Counted from the first letter of the stretch, positions 42,934-53,820 are shown. The stretch: 64,000 nucleotides of DNA from Hyposmocoma kahamanoa (GCF_003589595.1 NW_020653719.1:398103-462102), one strand, 5' to 3'. The notes: generated by a model not told the origin, from the sequence alone. Translations and numbers: made by a program.

Positions 42934-43397
42934 CATAATCTCAGTACAGAGTACTAATAAAACCGACCTCAAAAGTATGTGGAATTACACATAATTACCA
43001 TGTTTTATCGAAATCGGTTGCCGGGTAGTGCGCTAACCCGGATTCATCCCCTAGTTCGCCACTAAAATATAATGAAAATCGGTTCTCACTTCTCAAAGTA
43101 TATCGAGAGAGAAAACTGCTTTGAATTGGAGAATAACAAAATCAACCATTATAATTGCTGCATATAATAAAATTTAGGCGCTATTTATAAAAATGAATCT
43201 TCATGCATGAACAGCCACCCTTAGAGATGGATGATTTTCTTCAAAATTAAATGGGACCACTATGGAGATACCCTCCTTCCAGCAAAAAAAGAATCATGAA
43301 AATCGGTTCACAAATACCGGAGTTATCGCGTAACATACATACAAAAAAAACATACAGTCCAATTGAGAACCTCCTCCTTTTTTTCAAGTCGGTTAAT
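42934..43397 (+). mobile_element. Repeat T1, full copy
   Basis: AATCTCAGTACAGAG, AAAACCGACCTCAAAAG, GAAATCGGTTGCCGG, CATGAACAGCCACCCTTAG, ATGGGACCACTATGGAGA, GAATCATGAAAATCGGTTC, AGAACCTCCTCC, TTCAAGTCGGTTAA. Uninterrupted, so it serves as reference for the other two copies. Confidence 0.8.
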
Positions 43398-43906
43398 ATA
43401 GGCATTATTTAGGTGTGCATGCTCCATCGTCGACCTCATCGTCACTTTCCATCAGGTGAGATGAGATTTTAAATTGAATTTGGAATTGATTAGAAATCAA
43501 AAACAATACCTAAAGTAGAACTAGATATAAGTTTGTAGGTCTTTGGAAATTAAATATAATCAAACTTTTTAATTTGGAGGGCGCTCCAATAACGAGCTCA
43601 CTATTTAATGGCAATCGTAATAGATCGACTGCAATGGCCCTGAAAATATATGGCTCTGTCAAGAGTGTAGAAACATAATATACTAAGAACAGTAGGACAA
43701 CTCCCGCCTGTTCGGCGCTTTATCGGAATGTAGGGTTGTCACATTATTTTAGTTATGTCTACAAATTGTAAACATAATCTGAAAAAAATAAGGTGTTCAT
43801 CATAGTAATCTCGTGCTGTAATAACCTTTGTTAATGCAGTACTTACGTATTGAACTTATTGTACCATCTTTGCGGTATCTCAATTATGGGAGTATGGTTA
43901 TTAAAC
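43398..43906. other. Spacer, nothing recognised
   Basis: No element end that I can support. Confidence 0.4.
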
Positions 43907-44211
43907 TGTAGCAGTAGAGCTCCTTGCGAAAGAGTTCGTCAAGGGCAGTACTGCCATCTTAACTATTTCTGCCGCCAAGCAGTAATGTCAGCATTACTGT
44001 AGTTCAGTTTTGAAGAATAAGGGTGCTGGCAATATTATATAACAGGCACATGGGACTTGTCAAATTATGTTTCAGGGTGAAGGGCGTAGTGGCAGTGCCC
44101 CTCAGATCTTTGCGATTTAAAGCTCTGAGTGACACTGCTACTGTTATGGACAGGTGTGTAGTTTACCATCAGGCGCACGACTTGTTCGTCCCGCCACTTG
44201 ATATAAAAAAG
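43907..44211 (+). repeat. R1 repeat, near full length (copy 12)
   Basis: From GTAGCAGTAGAGCTCCTTG to CCACTTGATATAAAAAAG. The family frame stays open (MGLVKLCFRVKGVVAVPLRS and on to LFVPPLDIKKK). Confidence 0.9.
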
Positions 44212-44319
44212 AAATAAATTAATTAAATGTTTAACAATTCTAAATTTGAGGCACTCTTGTTCAAACAACCATAAATACAACTACAAACACTAATATCTCA
44301 ATAATGCTGTCATTTTTTA

Positions 44320-45094
44320 AACACCGAGCGAACGCTTCAATTCCATAACGATTGGCGCGTGCAACGACCCGTGCTATGCAACGCGATTGCATCGCGAGAT
44401 TCTGCGAACGTGTTCTGCGGGCGCGCACACATAAAAGCAGCTATGCAAGCTGCTAAAAATAGGAGACCATAGACAAGTATTTGAATTCGTATGCTATTTG
44501 AAGGATGTCAATGACGGTGATGCGACTGCTGCTACTATTGAGTCAAAGACTAATAATACTAGCATCTACAATTATCATGCAAAAGACCCAAATCTATATT
44601 ACCGTCTCCAGGGTCTCTACTTACATAAACGGGAAGACGCTAGACATAATAAATTGATCGATGCAATCCCAACGCGTTGCCAACTCCATCAATCTCTCCA
44701 TCTATTCACGTATAGTAAAAAAAAGAACTGTCTACCATTAAAACTGATATCCTGTCCCGGAGCGTTCTAAGGCGGCGGTTAATGAGGTGGGTGATGACTT
44801 TGCGTAGACACAATGGTAAAATTTAATAGCCAATGAAAAGGCGCTAGTCAATTATTTCCAACCACATTTCACAAGCTCGAATAGCATCGAAAATAAAACC
44901 TGTAGTTGCCCGGTGTGCAAGAATATTGTTCAGATAGTTTATCAAACGTTTGACAACAATTTTCAATTTATTGCGCAGCAACTAAATGACAGCGATATAG
45001 CCTAAAATCGCGCGCGTGTATAATGGTAGACGATTAGCGACTGCATCGCGTTTGCATCGCTGCTAAAATTCACCGTGTGTAACCCTCTTAAAGT
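44320..45094. mobile_element. Candidate G1 element with GC-rich ends
   Basis: A GC-rich left part (44330-44450: GCGATTGCATCGCGAG) and right part (44990-45094: GCATCGCGTTTGCATCGC, ending TTCACCGTGTGTAACC) enclose AT-rich sequence. The right part is homologous to 39612-39718. A clean left terminus is not visible. The 90-codon ORF at 44498-44770 inside is not recognised. Confidence 0.4.
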
Positions 45095-45441
45095 CATAAA
45101 AGGAAAGGAAGACGGCAAATTTTCTGCAACTATATTGTAGTCAAGTTTAAGAGTGATCGATGCCGTGACGAATTGTAGCCATACAAAATGTAAAGCTTAC
45201 TGAAATGGCAAACTAAACCCAAGTGCACTTGGAATTGCTTGGTGAAAAGAGGCAAATTTATGGCAATAAGCATTCATCTCTACTCTTCTAGAATCTAGAT
45301 ACATGTAGCTTCGAGACAGGAAGCAAAGGAGACTAGGTAGAGAGCTTTTCTTATATCTACATTGAAAAGAAAATTAGTCCCGAGTTCATTAATTAGAGTA
45401 CGTAGTACTGATGTATTGTTATAAACTATAAAGTTAATAAA

Positions 45442-45547
45442 AGTTTAAAGCTCTTGAGTGGCACTGCAACTGTTATAGATAGGCGTGTAACTTATCAAGA
45501 GGCGCATGACTTGCTCCTCCCGTCATTTGGTATTATGAAAAAAAAAC
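45442..45547 (+). repeat. R1 repeat, 3' third only (copy 13)
   Basis: TTTAAAGCTCTTGAGTGGCA to TTGGTATTATG and an A-run. This is the 5' truncation expected of retroposons. Confidence 0.8.
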
Positions 45548-45880
45548 CATTTCCAAGTTTATGAAATTTCTATCAATAAAATACTATAATAACCCGTGGT
45601 AACCTAACCTAACCTCTCAAACAGAGCCCGTGATACACTGGGGCCCGTCCGTACAAGGTAATACTCAAAACTCAATATTCAAAATGTGGGTCTTTTAAAA
45701 ATTATATATACATTAGCGTAGTCGTAGTAAAGTATCACATCACGCGTAAAATACTGAGTCCTTGACTAACTACTGTCAGTTTTGAAGTGCATCAGCTCAA
45801 AGTTTGCTCTTTACGTTAAATAATTATGATTACGTAACGTACGTGAATTTGTGTGCAATCTTTAGACATTTATTTCTTAA

Positions 45881-47203
45881 CACGTTCGCCGGCTGTAACG
45901 ACTATGACCGTAAATTATGAACCCTTTAATATGACAGTACGGTTAGCACCGTATTGGTTGACCGTTTATAAATCACTACGGCAAATCCCGCGAGAAATGC
46001 ATAGGCAATATTACGTAGTGTAGTTTTACTGCCGTACAAGGTACAACGACCACAGAACTACCGTCAAAACTAAGTATAGTAACTAGCTTGTGTTTGACCC
46101 TGACTCACACAAACACGATCACTCACAAACATTAATACTACGGCTGTCGCCGTCGTCGTTATATGGTAGTTTGTTCGGAGGCAGCGTCAGTGCTTCGCTC
46201 GGCGCGCTAAGAGTGTTTTGAACAAGAATTGTTGCACGTGGCGACGCAAGGTAGGTATAGATTAGAAGTGTTTACCTGCTTGTAATTAGTTTCACTGTAT
46301 TATTATTGAATATTGACTCGTTTTGTAATAGATAATCCGTTTTTTATATATGAGTAGATGACTTTTTTGCTGTGATGCGAAACAAAAAGGCGTCACTACT
46401 CTCGAGGCTGCGTTCTAGTCCTAACAGCATTCTGAAAATGTTTGCGGCTAAGCTCGATGCGCCGATGCTTCAACATTTTATCCAGGTTCTGGTGAGATCA
46501 TGAGGTTATCGGCGCCTCGAGCGGTAAGTTATATACGTGTTTCTTGTGTTTGTCAATGTATTGTCCCTAAATTGTACCTACTAACAATAGCTTTAAGTTT
46601 AAATGTTCTGTATCTTTTTGTATTACTAACAAGTGGGCCATAGATGTCCAAATAAATTATTTATTATTATTATTATTATTATTATAAAATTTATATGGAA
46701 ATATCTGTTATTTTTAGATGAGCAGAGAAAGAGACGACGAGCGGCAGAGGCGGCTTCTCGAAGAAGTTTTTTGTTTTTTAGTAATATTTAAATAAACTCA
46801 AGTTGAATTGATACAATCAGTGGTTTTTTCCTATCCTTATCATTGCTGTATCACTGCTATAGCCGCACCACCATTGCTCTGTTATAATATTTATTTATTT
46901 ATTCTTAGGAAGGTTTACAGCATTCTTTAATATTAATTTATAAACTAAAGACAGTACGGGTAAATCTGTAAATATTCTTACCACACTGTGATACCCGTAC
47001 TCGTAGCAATAGTAAAAATGTTGTTAACTGTACAGTACGTTGTATCTACGGGATGCAACGGTTCCTACCGTAACCGAACTTATGGAATGCTGAATGTTCT
47101 ACGCGAATGGACCGTACGGCTATAACCGTGGTCTAATTATGTATGGAGATTTTTAGTGTCTTATCAGTACATTTCATAGTTTTGGGTACCACCCGTGAAC
47201 GTG
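45881..47203. mobile_element. Candidate piggyBac-like non-autonomous element
   Basis: TTAA at 45877-45880 precedes CACGTTCGCCGG; the right end CCCGTGAACGTG is followed by TTAC. TTAA targeting and short C-starting TIRs are piggyBac features. The TIRs agree at about 10 of 12 positions. Subterminal zones on both sides are crowded with CCGTA/TACGG motifs. No transposase ORF exists, and an (ATT)n-tailed insert sits near 46690. Confidence 0.5.
46652..46686 (+). repeat. (TTA)n tail
   Basis: AAATAAATTATTTATTATT then repeated TTA. It probably marks the 3' end of a retroposon inserted in the piggyBac-like element; the 5' boundary is unclear. Confidence 0.6.
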
Positions 47204-47558
47204 TTACGTTTGATATTAAAATCGATTTAAATGCATTGTCAGTGACCAAGCAAGGTATGTTGAACCTCCTAACATTTTTATTATATTGTAAGTTTATCGG
47301 TATCTGATACGGCCACAGACCATATATTTTTTATTTCCGTGGACATGGCTAATAATTTGTAGTAGTGCGGTTTTTTGAAATTTTGTTTTGTTTCTAAATG
47401 CGCAATGTTCTATTTCTGAATCATACTTTAATATAAACGGAAAGCTTTATATAGTAAATTGTGCAAATCGGCAATAGAACTTTGGGCATTTTTGAGAATG
47501 TTAATGATTAGATATTTCTTGGCAAATGTCGTGTATGCCTATAATTGGCAAGCATGTT

Positions 47559-47792
47559 TCGTCTGTTTAAAGATAAAACCACATAAGTGACATTTTCCAC
47601 AAGTCTTTAATTTTTATAGCTATGGTAAGAAAATCACTATCTCTCGGCACGAGAAGCTCGATAACAAAAAAGCTACAAACTTGATAAGAGTTTTATCTGC
47701 AGAAAGATGGTGAACATCTTACAACTGGTATACAATTTGGAGATTTATTTGTGGAAAATGTCACTTATGTGGTTTTACCTTTAAGCAGACGA
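47559..47792. mobile_element. MITE with 43-bp inverted repeats
   Basis: The left end TCGTCTGTTTAAAGATAAAA and CCACATAAGTGACATTTTCC pairs with the right end GGAAAATGTCACTTATGTGG and ending GCAGACGA; only about three mismatches. Total 234 bp. The target duplication is not clear (TT or longer). The high arm identity suggests recent origin. Confidence 0.85.
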
Positions 47793-48335
47793 TTTATATT
47801 GATACCACTGTTTGTAAAGTGTTATGATGCGAATTGTTTTATATGTTTTGCCGTTGGTGTATCTTTTTATAAAAATAAATAAATAAATTTATTTCAAGTA
47901 ACAAATCATTTATAAACCAAATACATGGAATTCGTATTTGTGGTGGAAATGTGTCAGAATAACGATATTGATTCTTCGAAATTGTTTGCTGACAGGTACT
48001 TCGTAGTGCGTAGAGACAGATGTGACAGATGCCTTCAACGCTTTGACAAACAATATAGGGGATGCTGACAGCGATCTCGAAAAACCATTCATTTTGTCAA
48101 TAGGAGTGACCCGCAATTATATCTAGTGGAAGACGGATACAAACAAATAACAATAATAAAAATAATTTGTGAAACCAATCACCAGTTAAACTTTTTCTAG
48201 ATTTTTAAAATAAATATAAACTATAAATATATAATAAATTCAAATGCAAACGACAAACTAACAACAAACAATCGTCATCCGTGATTTTAACTTAGAATAT
48301 AATTTATGGTCTAATGGTAAAGTTCAAATAACAAA

Positions 48336-48368
48336 CAGTGATGTGAGCATTACTGCGTTCCGGTTTCA
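48336..48368 (+). repeat. R1 fragment
   Basis: GTGATGTGAGCATTACTGCG and TTCCGGTTT only. Confidence 0.55.
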
Positions 48369-48419
48369 CAATAAATTTTGCAAAATATATTATATATCGA
48401 GTAAAGAGAGATAAAATAA

Positions 48420-48585
48420 TTTATCAAGTTCTAAGGTTTTCGCGATTGTTACACATAGGAAAAAAAACGTGAGCTGTCAGCTATGACCCGTTACCCGTGA
48501 CCATGGAACCTGTAAAGGACCTGAAAAGTTGGTTTGTTTGAAAAACTGAAAAAATCCGGAAAAAATTTTTTCATTGCTTAAAATA
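48420..48585. repeat. Fold-back repeat F1, left arm deleted
   Basis: The outer end AAGTTCTAAGGTTTTCGCGA and TTGTTACACATAGG is joined to GTGACCATGGAACCTGTAAA and the right arm start GTTGGTTTGTTTGAAAAAC. Most of the left arm is missing. Confidence 0.7.
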
Positions 48586-48819
48586 GTTTTTACAGTTATT
48601 ATTCAATCTACCTGAATTTCCCTAAATATCCTCAATATAACTTGACGATATTTAAACCGACTCATCGTCTGAACTTGGATTATGTAGACTTATCAAAGTG
48701 CGCTGGTTCCTATGCCATTCCAACTAATTAAATACGTTTCTATACTGTAACTCTCTTGAAACCTCTAACATTATCTACAATATGTCTTTATCAAGTGGTG
48801 TGTTTCTCACAATGTGAAA

Positions 48820-49185
48820 AATCACAAGGATTACAAGAATCCGTAAATCTGATGATAAAACCGCCGTTACCAATTAAAGGCCAATTAGTTTACTGAATTG
48901 GTTTGCTAAATTATTAGAAAGCTTAGTGTATACTCATCTCTTATAGTCATCTCAAGTATATGCAGAGCCCGAACCAACAAGGATTTATTTTTGGTAACTG
49001 AACTAGTTCAAATAATGCTTACGTTACTTACCTGTGGTTCTACAACGGATTTAATGATAAGTGACATAGTGGCGTGGTTTATTTAGATTTCTCAAAATTT
49101 TTCGACTATGTCGCTTAACATTTTTAGTTTTACTTTGGATTCTCAGCTGGTCGAGCACTTACATTTAAGGACAACTAGTCGGTAT
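48820..49185 (+). pseudogene. LINE reverse transcriptase fragment
   Basis: KSDDKTAVTN then a stop, RPISLLNWFAKLLESLVYTH matches the RT region NYRPISLLxxxAKLLE. Downstream pieces correspond to the F-SKAFD region (ATTTCTCAAAATTTTTCGAC) in a shifted frame. Stops are frequent. It lies just before the RTE tail, on the opposite strand. Confidence 0.6.
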
Positions 49186-49336
49186 TGTGGGTGTCCCGTA
49201 ATCGATTACTTAACAATTGACGTTTCGCAACATGGACATACATAATACAAGCACACACAAGCTGTTGATGTAAGATCTAATGAAAATTAGTGTTTTGTTT
49301 TTCATGTAATTTAATTTTTTTTTCATCATCATCATG

Positions 49337-49570
49337 TCAGCCGGAAGACGTCCATTGCTGAATATAGGCCTCGCCCAAAGATTTCCAGACCAACCGATCG
49401 GACGCAACGTGCATCCATTGGTTACTCGCCGCCCTTACCAGCTCATCCGTCCATCTAATAGGGGGCCATTCCACTGAACGTCTTCCGGTTCGTGGTCTCC
49501 ATTCAAGAACCTTTCTGACCCAACGGCCATCAGTTCTACGAGCTATGTGCCCTGCCCACTGCCACTTCAA
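49337..49570 (-). pseudogene. RTE C-terminal domain
   Basis: MKWQWAGHIARRTDGRWVRK, EWRPRTGRRSVEWPPIRWTD and WKSLGEAYIQQW are the typical last 75 residues of RTE ORFs, directly before the (ATG)n tail. Open here but out of frame with upstream RT. Confidence 0.8.
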
Positions 49571-49841
49571 CTTGCTAATCCTTTGAGCTATGTCGGTGAC
49601 TTTCGTTCATCTACGGATCTCCTCATTTTTTATTCGATCATGTAGCGAAATGCCGAGCAGTGCTCGTTCCATAGCTCGTTGAGTTACTTTGAGCTTTTTT
49701 ATGAGGCCCATAGTAAGTGACCACGTCTCAGAGCCGTAGGTCATCACTGGCAACACGCACTGCTCGAAGACTTGTCTTCAAGGAGTGCGGTATTGTGGAC
49801 GAGAAGACGTCCCGGAGCTTTCCGAAAGCTGCCCAACCGAG

Positions 49842-51302
49842 TTAGATAAGACGATTGACCTCTTTCTCGAAATTGGCCCAGCCTAATTGGACGGTTTGTC
49901 CGAGGAAGACATGCTCGTCAACAACTTCGAGAGTAGAGGTTCCCACTGTTATAGGGGTGGGTATGACATGGACATTCGACATAAGTTTCGTCTTGTTCAT
50001 ATTCATTTTTAGACCCACCTGCTGGGAAATTCTATTGAGGTCACCGAGCAAGGGCCCAAGCTTTTCCAACGATTCTGCCATGACTACGATATCGGCAGCA
50101 AATCGAAGGTGAGTGATGTACTCGCTATTGATGTTGATGCCGAATTCTTTCCAGTTCAGTAACTTGAAGGCATCTTCCAATGCAGTGGTGAACAGTTTCG
50201 GAGAAATGACGTCTCCCTGTCGCACTCCTCTTTGCAATTGGATAGGCCTTGTGCTCTGGTCCTGGAGTCGAACTGACATACTGGCGTTGCTGTACAAACA
50301 CTTCAACACTTCGATATATCGATAGTCTGTTGATTATCGATATATCGAAGTGTTGAAGTCTCTCTCTCAGTCTCTACATCGGTGCCATGTTTGGCACCGT
50401 TGTAGAGACTGTAGCACCGCCCAAATCTCGATCGAATCAAATGCTTCCTCATAGTCCACAAACGCTAAGCCTAATGGCAGATTATACTCCTCGGTCTTCA
50501 GTATAACCTGCCGCAGCGTGTAGATGTGGTCTATGGTACTGAAGCCCTTTCGGAAACCGACTTGTTCGGGGGGCCGGAAGTAGTCCAAACTGCGCGCAAG
50601 ACGGGTCGTGATGACTCGTGAAAACAGCTTATAAACGTGGCTTAGAAGCGAGATGGGCCTGTAATTCTTCAATAGGGTTATCGTTATATTAGTTATATTA
50701 GTTATCTCCCTTTTTGAAGAAGAGAATCACCACGCTTCTATTCCACGCTTCTGGCGTAGAATCTTCGAGCAAGACCGAATTAAAGAGCCCCTGAAGGACT
50801 CTTAGTACCTACCGGTGTTCCACCCGCTTTCAGAAGCTCGGATGTAATTCCGTCTTCACCCGAAGCCTTGTTGTTTTTTAGCTGTTTCAGAGCCATCCTA
50901 ATCTCGTACAGACTGATGTCCGGGATATCCTCAGTATAGTGTCGGGTGAGCTTGGCTCTAGAATCTTAAGAATCAGTAACAAGCTGAGTAATCGAGGCAT
51001 ATAGCTGGCTATAAAACTTCTCGTTCTCCCCCAGTACCTCTGGCTTGGACGTTACAACGCTGCCATCCTCCGTCTTCAGTTTTTTAAGCTGACTTTGCCC
51101 AATGGACATCTCCCTTACAAACACTTTGGAGTCTTTGTTCCGCTGTATGGTATCTTTAATATTATTGGTATTAAAGACCCGTATCCATATGTGTCTATTG
51201 AGCTGTCTGTAGGCTTTAGCCTTATCAGAGGATTGCAGCGCCATATCGCGTCGATTTGCCATTAGCTTGAGGGTATGATCGGAGAGTTTCTGCGGCCTAT
51301 CT
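49842..51302 (-). pseudogene. RTE reverse transcriptase, broken
   Basis: Pieces in order: MANRRDMALQSSDKAKAYRQ (51262), REMSIGQSQLKKLKTEDGS, KKGD (about 50715), LLKNYRPISLLSHVYKLFSR (50672), QVGFRKGFSTIDHIYTLRQ, LAFVDYEEAFDSIE, VLKCLYSNASMSVRL (50309), QRGVRQGDVISPKLF, and HLRFAADIVVMAES. The last has FAAD where RT needs FADD (50091-50102); one base change would remove a metal-binding Asp. It ends VFLGQTVQLG. Even without its frameshifts this copy would lack activity. Confidence 0.85.
50300..50411. repeat. Two adjacent hairpins in the RT
   Basis: The first: 25-bp perfect arms (50300-50324 / 50335-50359, loop 10). The second: 19-bp arms with one mismatch (50368-50386 / 50393-50411, loop 6). 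The outer arms are the RTE coding sequence; the inner arms are inverted copies of them. Confidence 0.9.
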
Positions 51303-51530
51303 GTTACTGATTGTACGAACTAGCGCTAGAAATAAAAATCAGTAGTACTGCAGCAAAACAAATTTACTGAAAAAAAATATGGCGATTTACAAATGACGCT
51401 GTGCGGTATGGCTCGCGAGTAGCAGCGGGCTGCCTCGCCACGGTTGGCATTAAAAAAACAAAGTGGAATACAAAAGAAAACAAACTAAATGTACCTTATG
51501 TTCTAAAATTAAAACTATATTATTCTAAAC
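51303..51530. mobile_element. Insertion in the RTE coding region
   Basis: Coding sense stops after RTRRKDS (near 51550) and resumes at RPQKLSDHTLKLMANRR (51303 downward). The roughly 230 bp between is AT-rich with a GC-rich patch (GCTCGCGAGTAGCAGC) and contains stops. The exact boundaries and identity are unknown. Confidence 0.6.
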
Positions 51531-52619
51531 AATGAGCGCGTCGCTAACACTATCCTTGCGGCGAGTCCTGAAGAATTTTGACCCAACTGCGTGGACAGTC
51601 TCCACCAACCTGTTGCTAATCTCGTCCACAGAGACGCAGTCCTGTAGGCAGTAGAAACGATTTTGAAGTTCGGGCCGAAACTTTTCGGGGTCATTTATGA
51701 GGGCACCGCTGGGTCGCAAAGTAGACTTCATCAGTCGTGACCTCTCATGTTTGACATTGATATTCAACAAGCCTCTTACCATCCTGTGATCGCTTCCAGT
51801 TTTCACCCTATTGATCACCGAAACATTGTTGAGTATCTGTCTCTTGTCGATCAACATGAAGTCTATCTCATTCCTTGTAACACCACCGGGACTTAACCAG
51901 ATCCATTTCCTTTGAGGCGGTTTTTGGAAGAAGGAGTTCATCATAAAGAGTCCCTCCTTTTCCATGAAGTCGGCCAGCCTTTGGCCCCTGGAATTTTGCT
52001 GCCCATAACCAAATTTCCCCACTCTAGGCTCATCAACCATTCGACTACCCAGTTTGGCGTTGAAGTCCCCCATGACAACAATGAAGTGTGTTTGGAAGGT
52101 ATGCATGGCTTGACTTATGTCCTCATACATAGCCTTTACCTCCTCATCTGGGTGCGTCGAGGTCGGTGCGTGGACCTGTATGACCTTCAGCGAGTAGTGC
52201 TTGGATACTCTAAGTATAAGGTACGCAACCCTGCTCGACACACTCCCGATGGATGTAATGTTGCCAATATGGGATTTGTGGACGATAAACTCGACGCCAA
52301 CCTGGGACTGCTGGTCACCTTCACTGAAGTAGAATAAGTTGCCGGAATTCAGGGCTATCGTGCCCTCCCCCTTTCTATGGACATCCGACAGCCCCACGAT
52401 ATCCCAGTGCAACGTGTCCACCTCTTCTTCCAGCTCGACGATCCTCTCGTCCGACCGCAGTGTGCGTGCGTTGTACGTTGCCAGGGCCAGGGTCGTTCGA
52501 TGGTCGAATCGCTCCCGGAGATTAGAACCCCTGGTGCCAGAGCTTCCACGACGTCCGTCAGTGCCTCGGTTGCTACTGGCACCGCCGGGCACCTGGGAAT
52601 ACTTTTCTGTGCTATACAT
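51525..52619 (-). pseudogene. RTE endonuclease (APE-type), 364 open codons
   Basis: The longest open frame in the window. Motifs: LATYNARTL (residues 46-54), GLSDVHRKGEG (76-86), QVHAPTS (148-154), GDFNAKLG (184-191), RNEIDFMLID (249-258) and GSDHRMV (275-281), in the right order for an APE-like nicking endonuclease that starts target-primed reverse transcription. In related proteins I would expect Glu in the GLxE motif; here it is Asp79. The frame then hits a stop in inserted DNA, so the linked RT would not be made. The start Met at 52619 follows a GC-rich leader. Confidence 0.85.
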
Positions 52620-52925
52620 TGGGGGGTGTTACACTATTTCCCCGCCACGCTGGCCCCATACGTGTTGGCAGGTCGCCGGAGCGTCTAGCAGCAGGGTGTA
52701 CCGCGTGCAGGTGAGGTTGGCTATTGAAAACCGTAGGTGTTGGGTGGCGCCTCTTACACCCAAATAAATAAGTTAATAAATTATTTATAATATTTGAATA
52801 AAAAAAATACCTTGTTAATTGTTTGTTTTTATTCCCACCTTTAATTTTAATATCTGTGTGTTTCTCTTTCAAGATATTCATTGATTGTATTATATTCTGA
52901 TGTGTGTTACGTAAGACAACAAACA

Positions 52926-52942
52926 TCTATCTATCTATCTAA
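52926..52942. repeat. (CTAT)4 microsatellite
   Basis: Four tetranucleotide units upstream of the RTE 5' leader. Confidence 0.85.
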
Positions 52943-53348
52943 ACCACAAGGCAACTGAAATAAGGTATTTTATCCAATATATTTCGAACATAGCACAAAA
53001 AGTATATTTTTTTCAAGTGTTATCTAAAGAACAAATACATATTCATTTACCTCAGACTCACCCGTCGCGGTTTATAGAGGGTTACATCGACAAGAGCCGT
53101 GCTCTTAAACAGAAGAAGAATACTTCCATATTGTTATGAATACGTAATAAATTTCACATCTAACGTTGTGTGTATTTTCTCATTGAAAAAAAAATGTTGA
53201 AAATTTCACAGCTACCTTCCATCGCTAGAAAACGAAACTTCAACTTTCTACATGAAAACGTACCTCGTATAAATTATATCTAAATATAATTAGACGAGGT
53301 TATTCAAAAGTTTATGATGTCACTAGCGGCGACAAATGCCCAAAAGTC
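52943..53348. other. AT-rich spacer, nothing recognised
   Basis: No motif recognised. Confidence 0.4.
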
Positions 53349-53388
53349 TTTGTTATAGATCTTTGTACTGACAGAGATCTATAACAAA
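53349..53388. repeat. Perfect hairpin, 14-bp arms
   Basis: TTTGTTATAGATCT and its exact inverse, 12-base loop. Same type of structure as at 2977 and 50300. Confidence 0.85.
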
Positions 53389-53414
53389 AACGCATAGGAG
53401 AATTTCGGTAACTA

Positions 53415-53483
53415 GATCCGTGTTCAGATGGTTAGAGTAATGCTACGTTGCAGCATGGACGTGGGTTCGAGTCCCACCGGGTC
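53415..53483 (+). mobile_element. tRNA-like sequence, probably a SINE head
   Basis: Acceptor ends pair (GATCCG / CGGGTC). A box: TTCAGATGGTTAGAGTA. The anticodon arm ATGCT-7 nt-AGCAT would give GTT, but position 33 is C, not T. The T arm GTGGG-TTCGAGT-CCCAC is perfect. The missing U33 and lack of terminator context argue against a working tRNA(Asn). Confidence 0.5.
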
Positions 53484-53566
53484 GACGAAATTTTTCAGTG
53501 TTTGAGATCTTTGCATTCATAAGAAAACCAGCGGAGTTATTTGACAAAAAATCTCAATAAATACAT

Positions 53567-53820
53567 CTTTTATAATACCAAGTGACGGGACGACCTAGTC
53601 GAGCGCCTTCTGTTAAGCGATGTCTGTCCTTAGCAGTTGCAGTGCCATTCAGAGCTTTCAATCGCGAAGATCTGAGGAACACTACCACTACGTAGCTGTC
53701 ACCGAAGTCCCATGAACTTGTAATTATATCTGCATACTCACCGTTCAAAACCGGAGCGCAGTATTTCTCACATTACCGCTTGACGACGGAAATAGCACTT
53801 CCCTGAACGAACACTTTCAT
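53567..53820 (-). repeat. R1 repeat (copy 14)
   Basis: T-run, ACCAAGTGACGGGACG, CAGTGCCATTCAGAGC, CAAAACCGGAGCGCAGTA, ending TCCCTGAACGAACACTTTC. About 25 internal bases are lost. Confidence 0.85.

Larger units (their letters stand above)
49318..52770 (-). mobile_element. RTE-clade LINE, nearly full length, dead
   Basis: About 3.45 kb on the minus strand: a 5' leader (52620-52770), an APE endonuclease frame, a broken reverse transcriptase, and a C-terminal domain ending in an (ATG)n tail near 49320-49335. RTE elements are usually 3.2-3.5 kb with one main ORF, so little is missing. Damage: a 230-bp insertion after the endonuclease, a short tandem duplication at 50680-50705, a double hairpin at 50300-50411 and other frameshifts. 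Confidence 0.9.

Noticed and set aside
44498..44770. 90-codon ORF as a gene
   Set aside because: No motif, and it lies inside a candidate non-autonomous element.
45604..45617. AACCTAACCTAACC, like the insect telomere repeat
   Set aside because: Fewer than three units; chance in AT-rich DNA or a trace, not an array.
52355..52767. Plus- and minus-strand ORFs opposite or overlapping the RTE start
   Set aside because: Shadows of the GC-rich endonuclease frame; they lack family motifs.
53415..53483. Functional tRNA-Asn
   Set aside because: Position 33 is C instead of the invariant T, and the acceptor stem has a mismatch.
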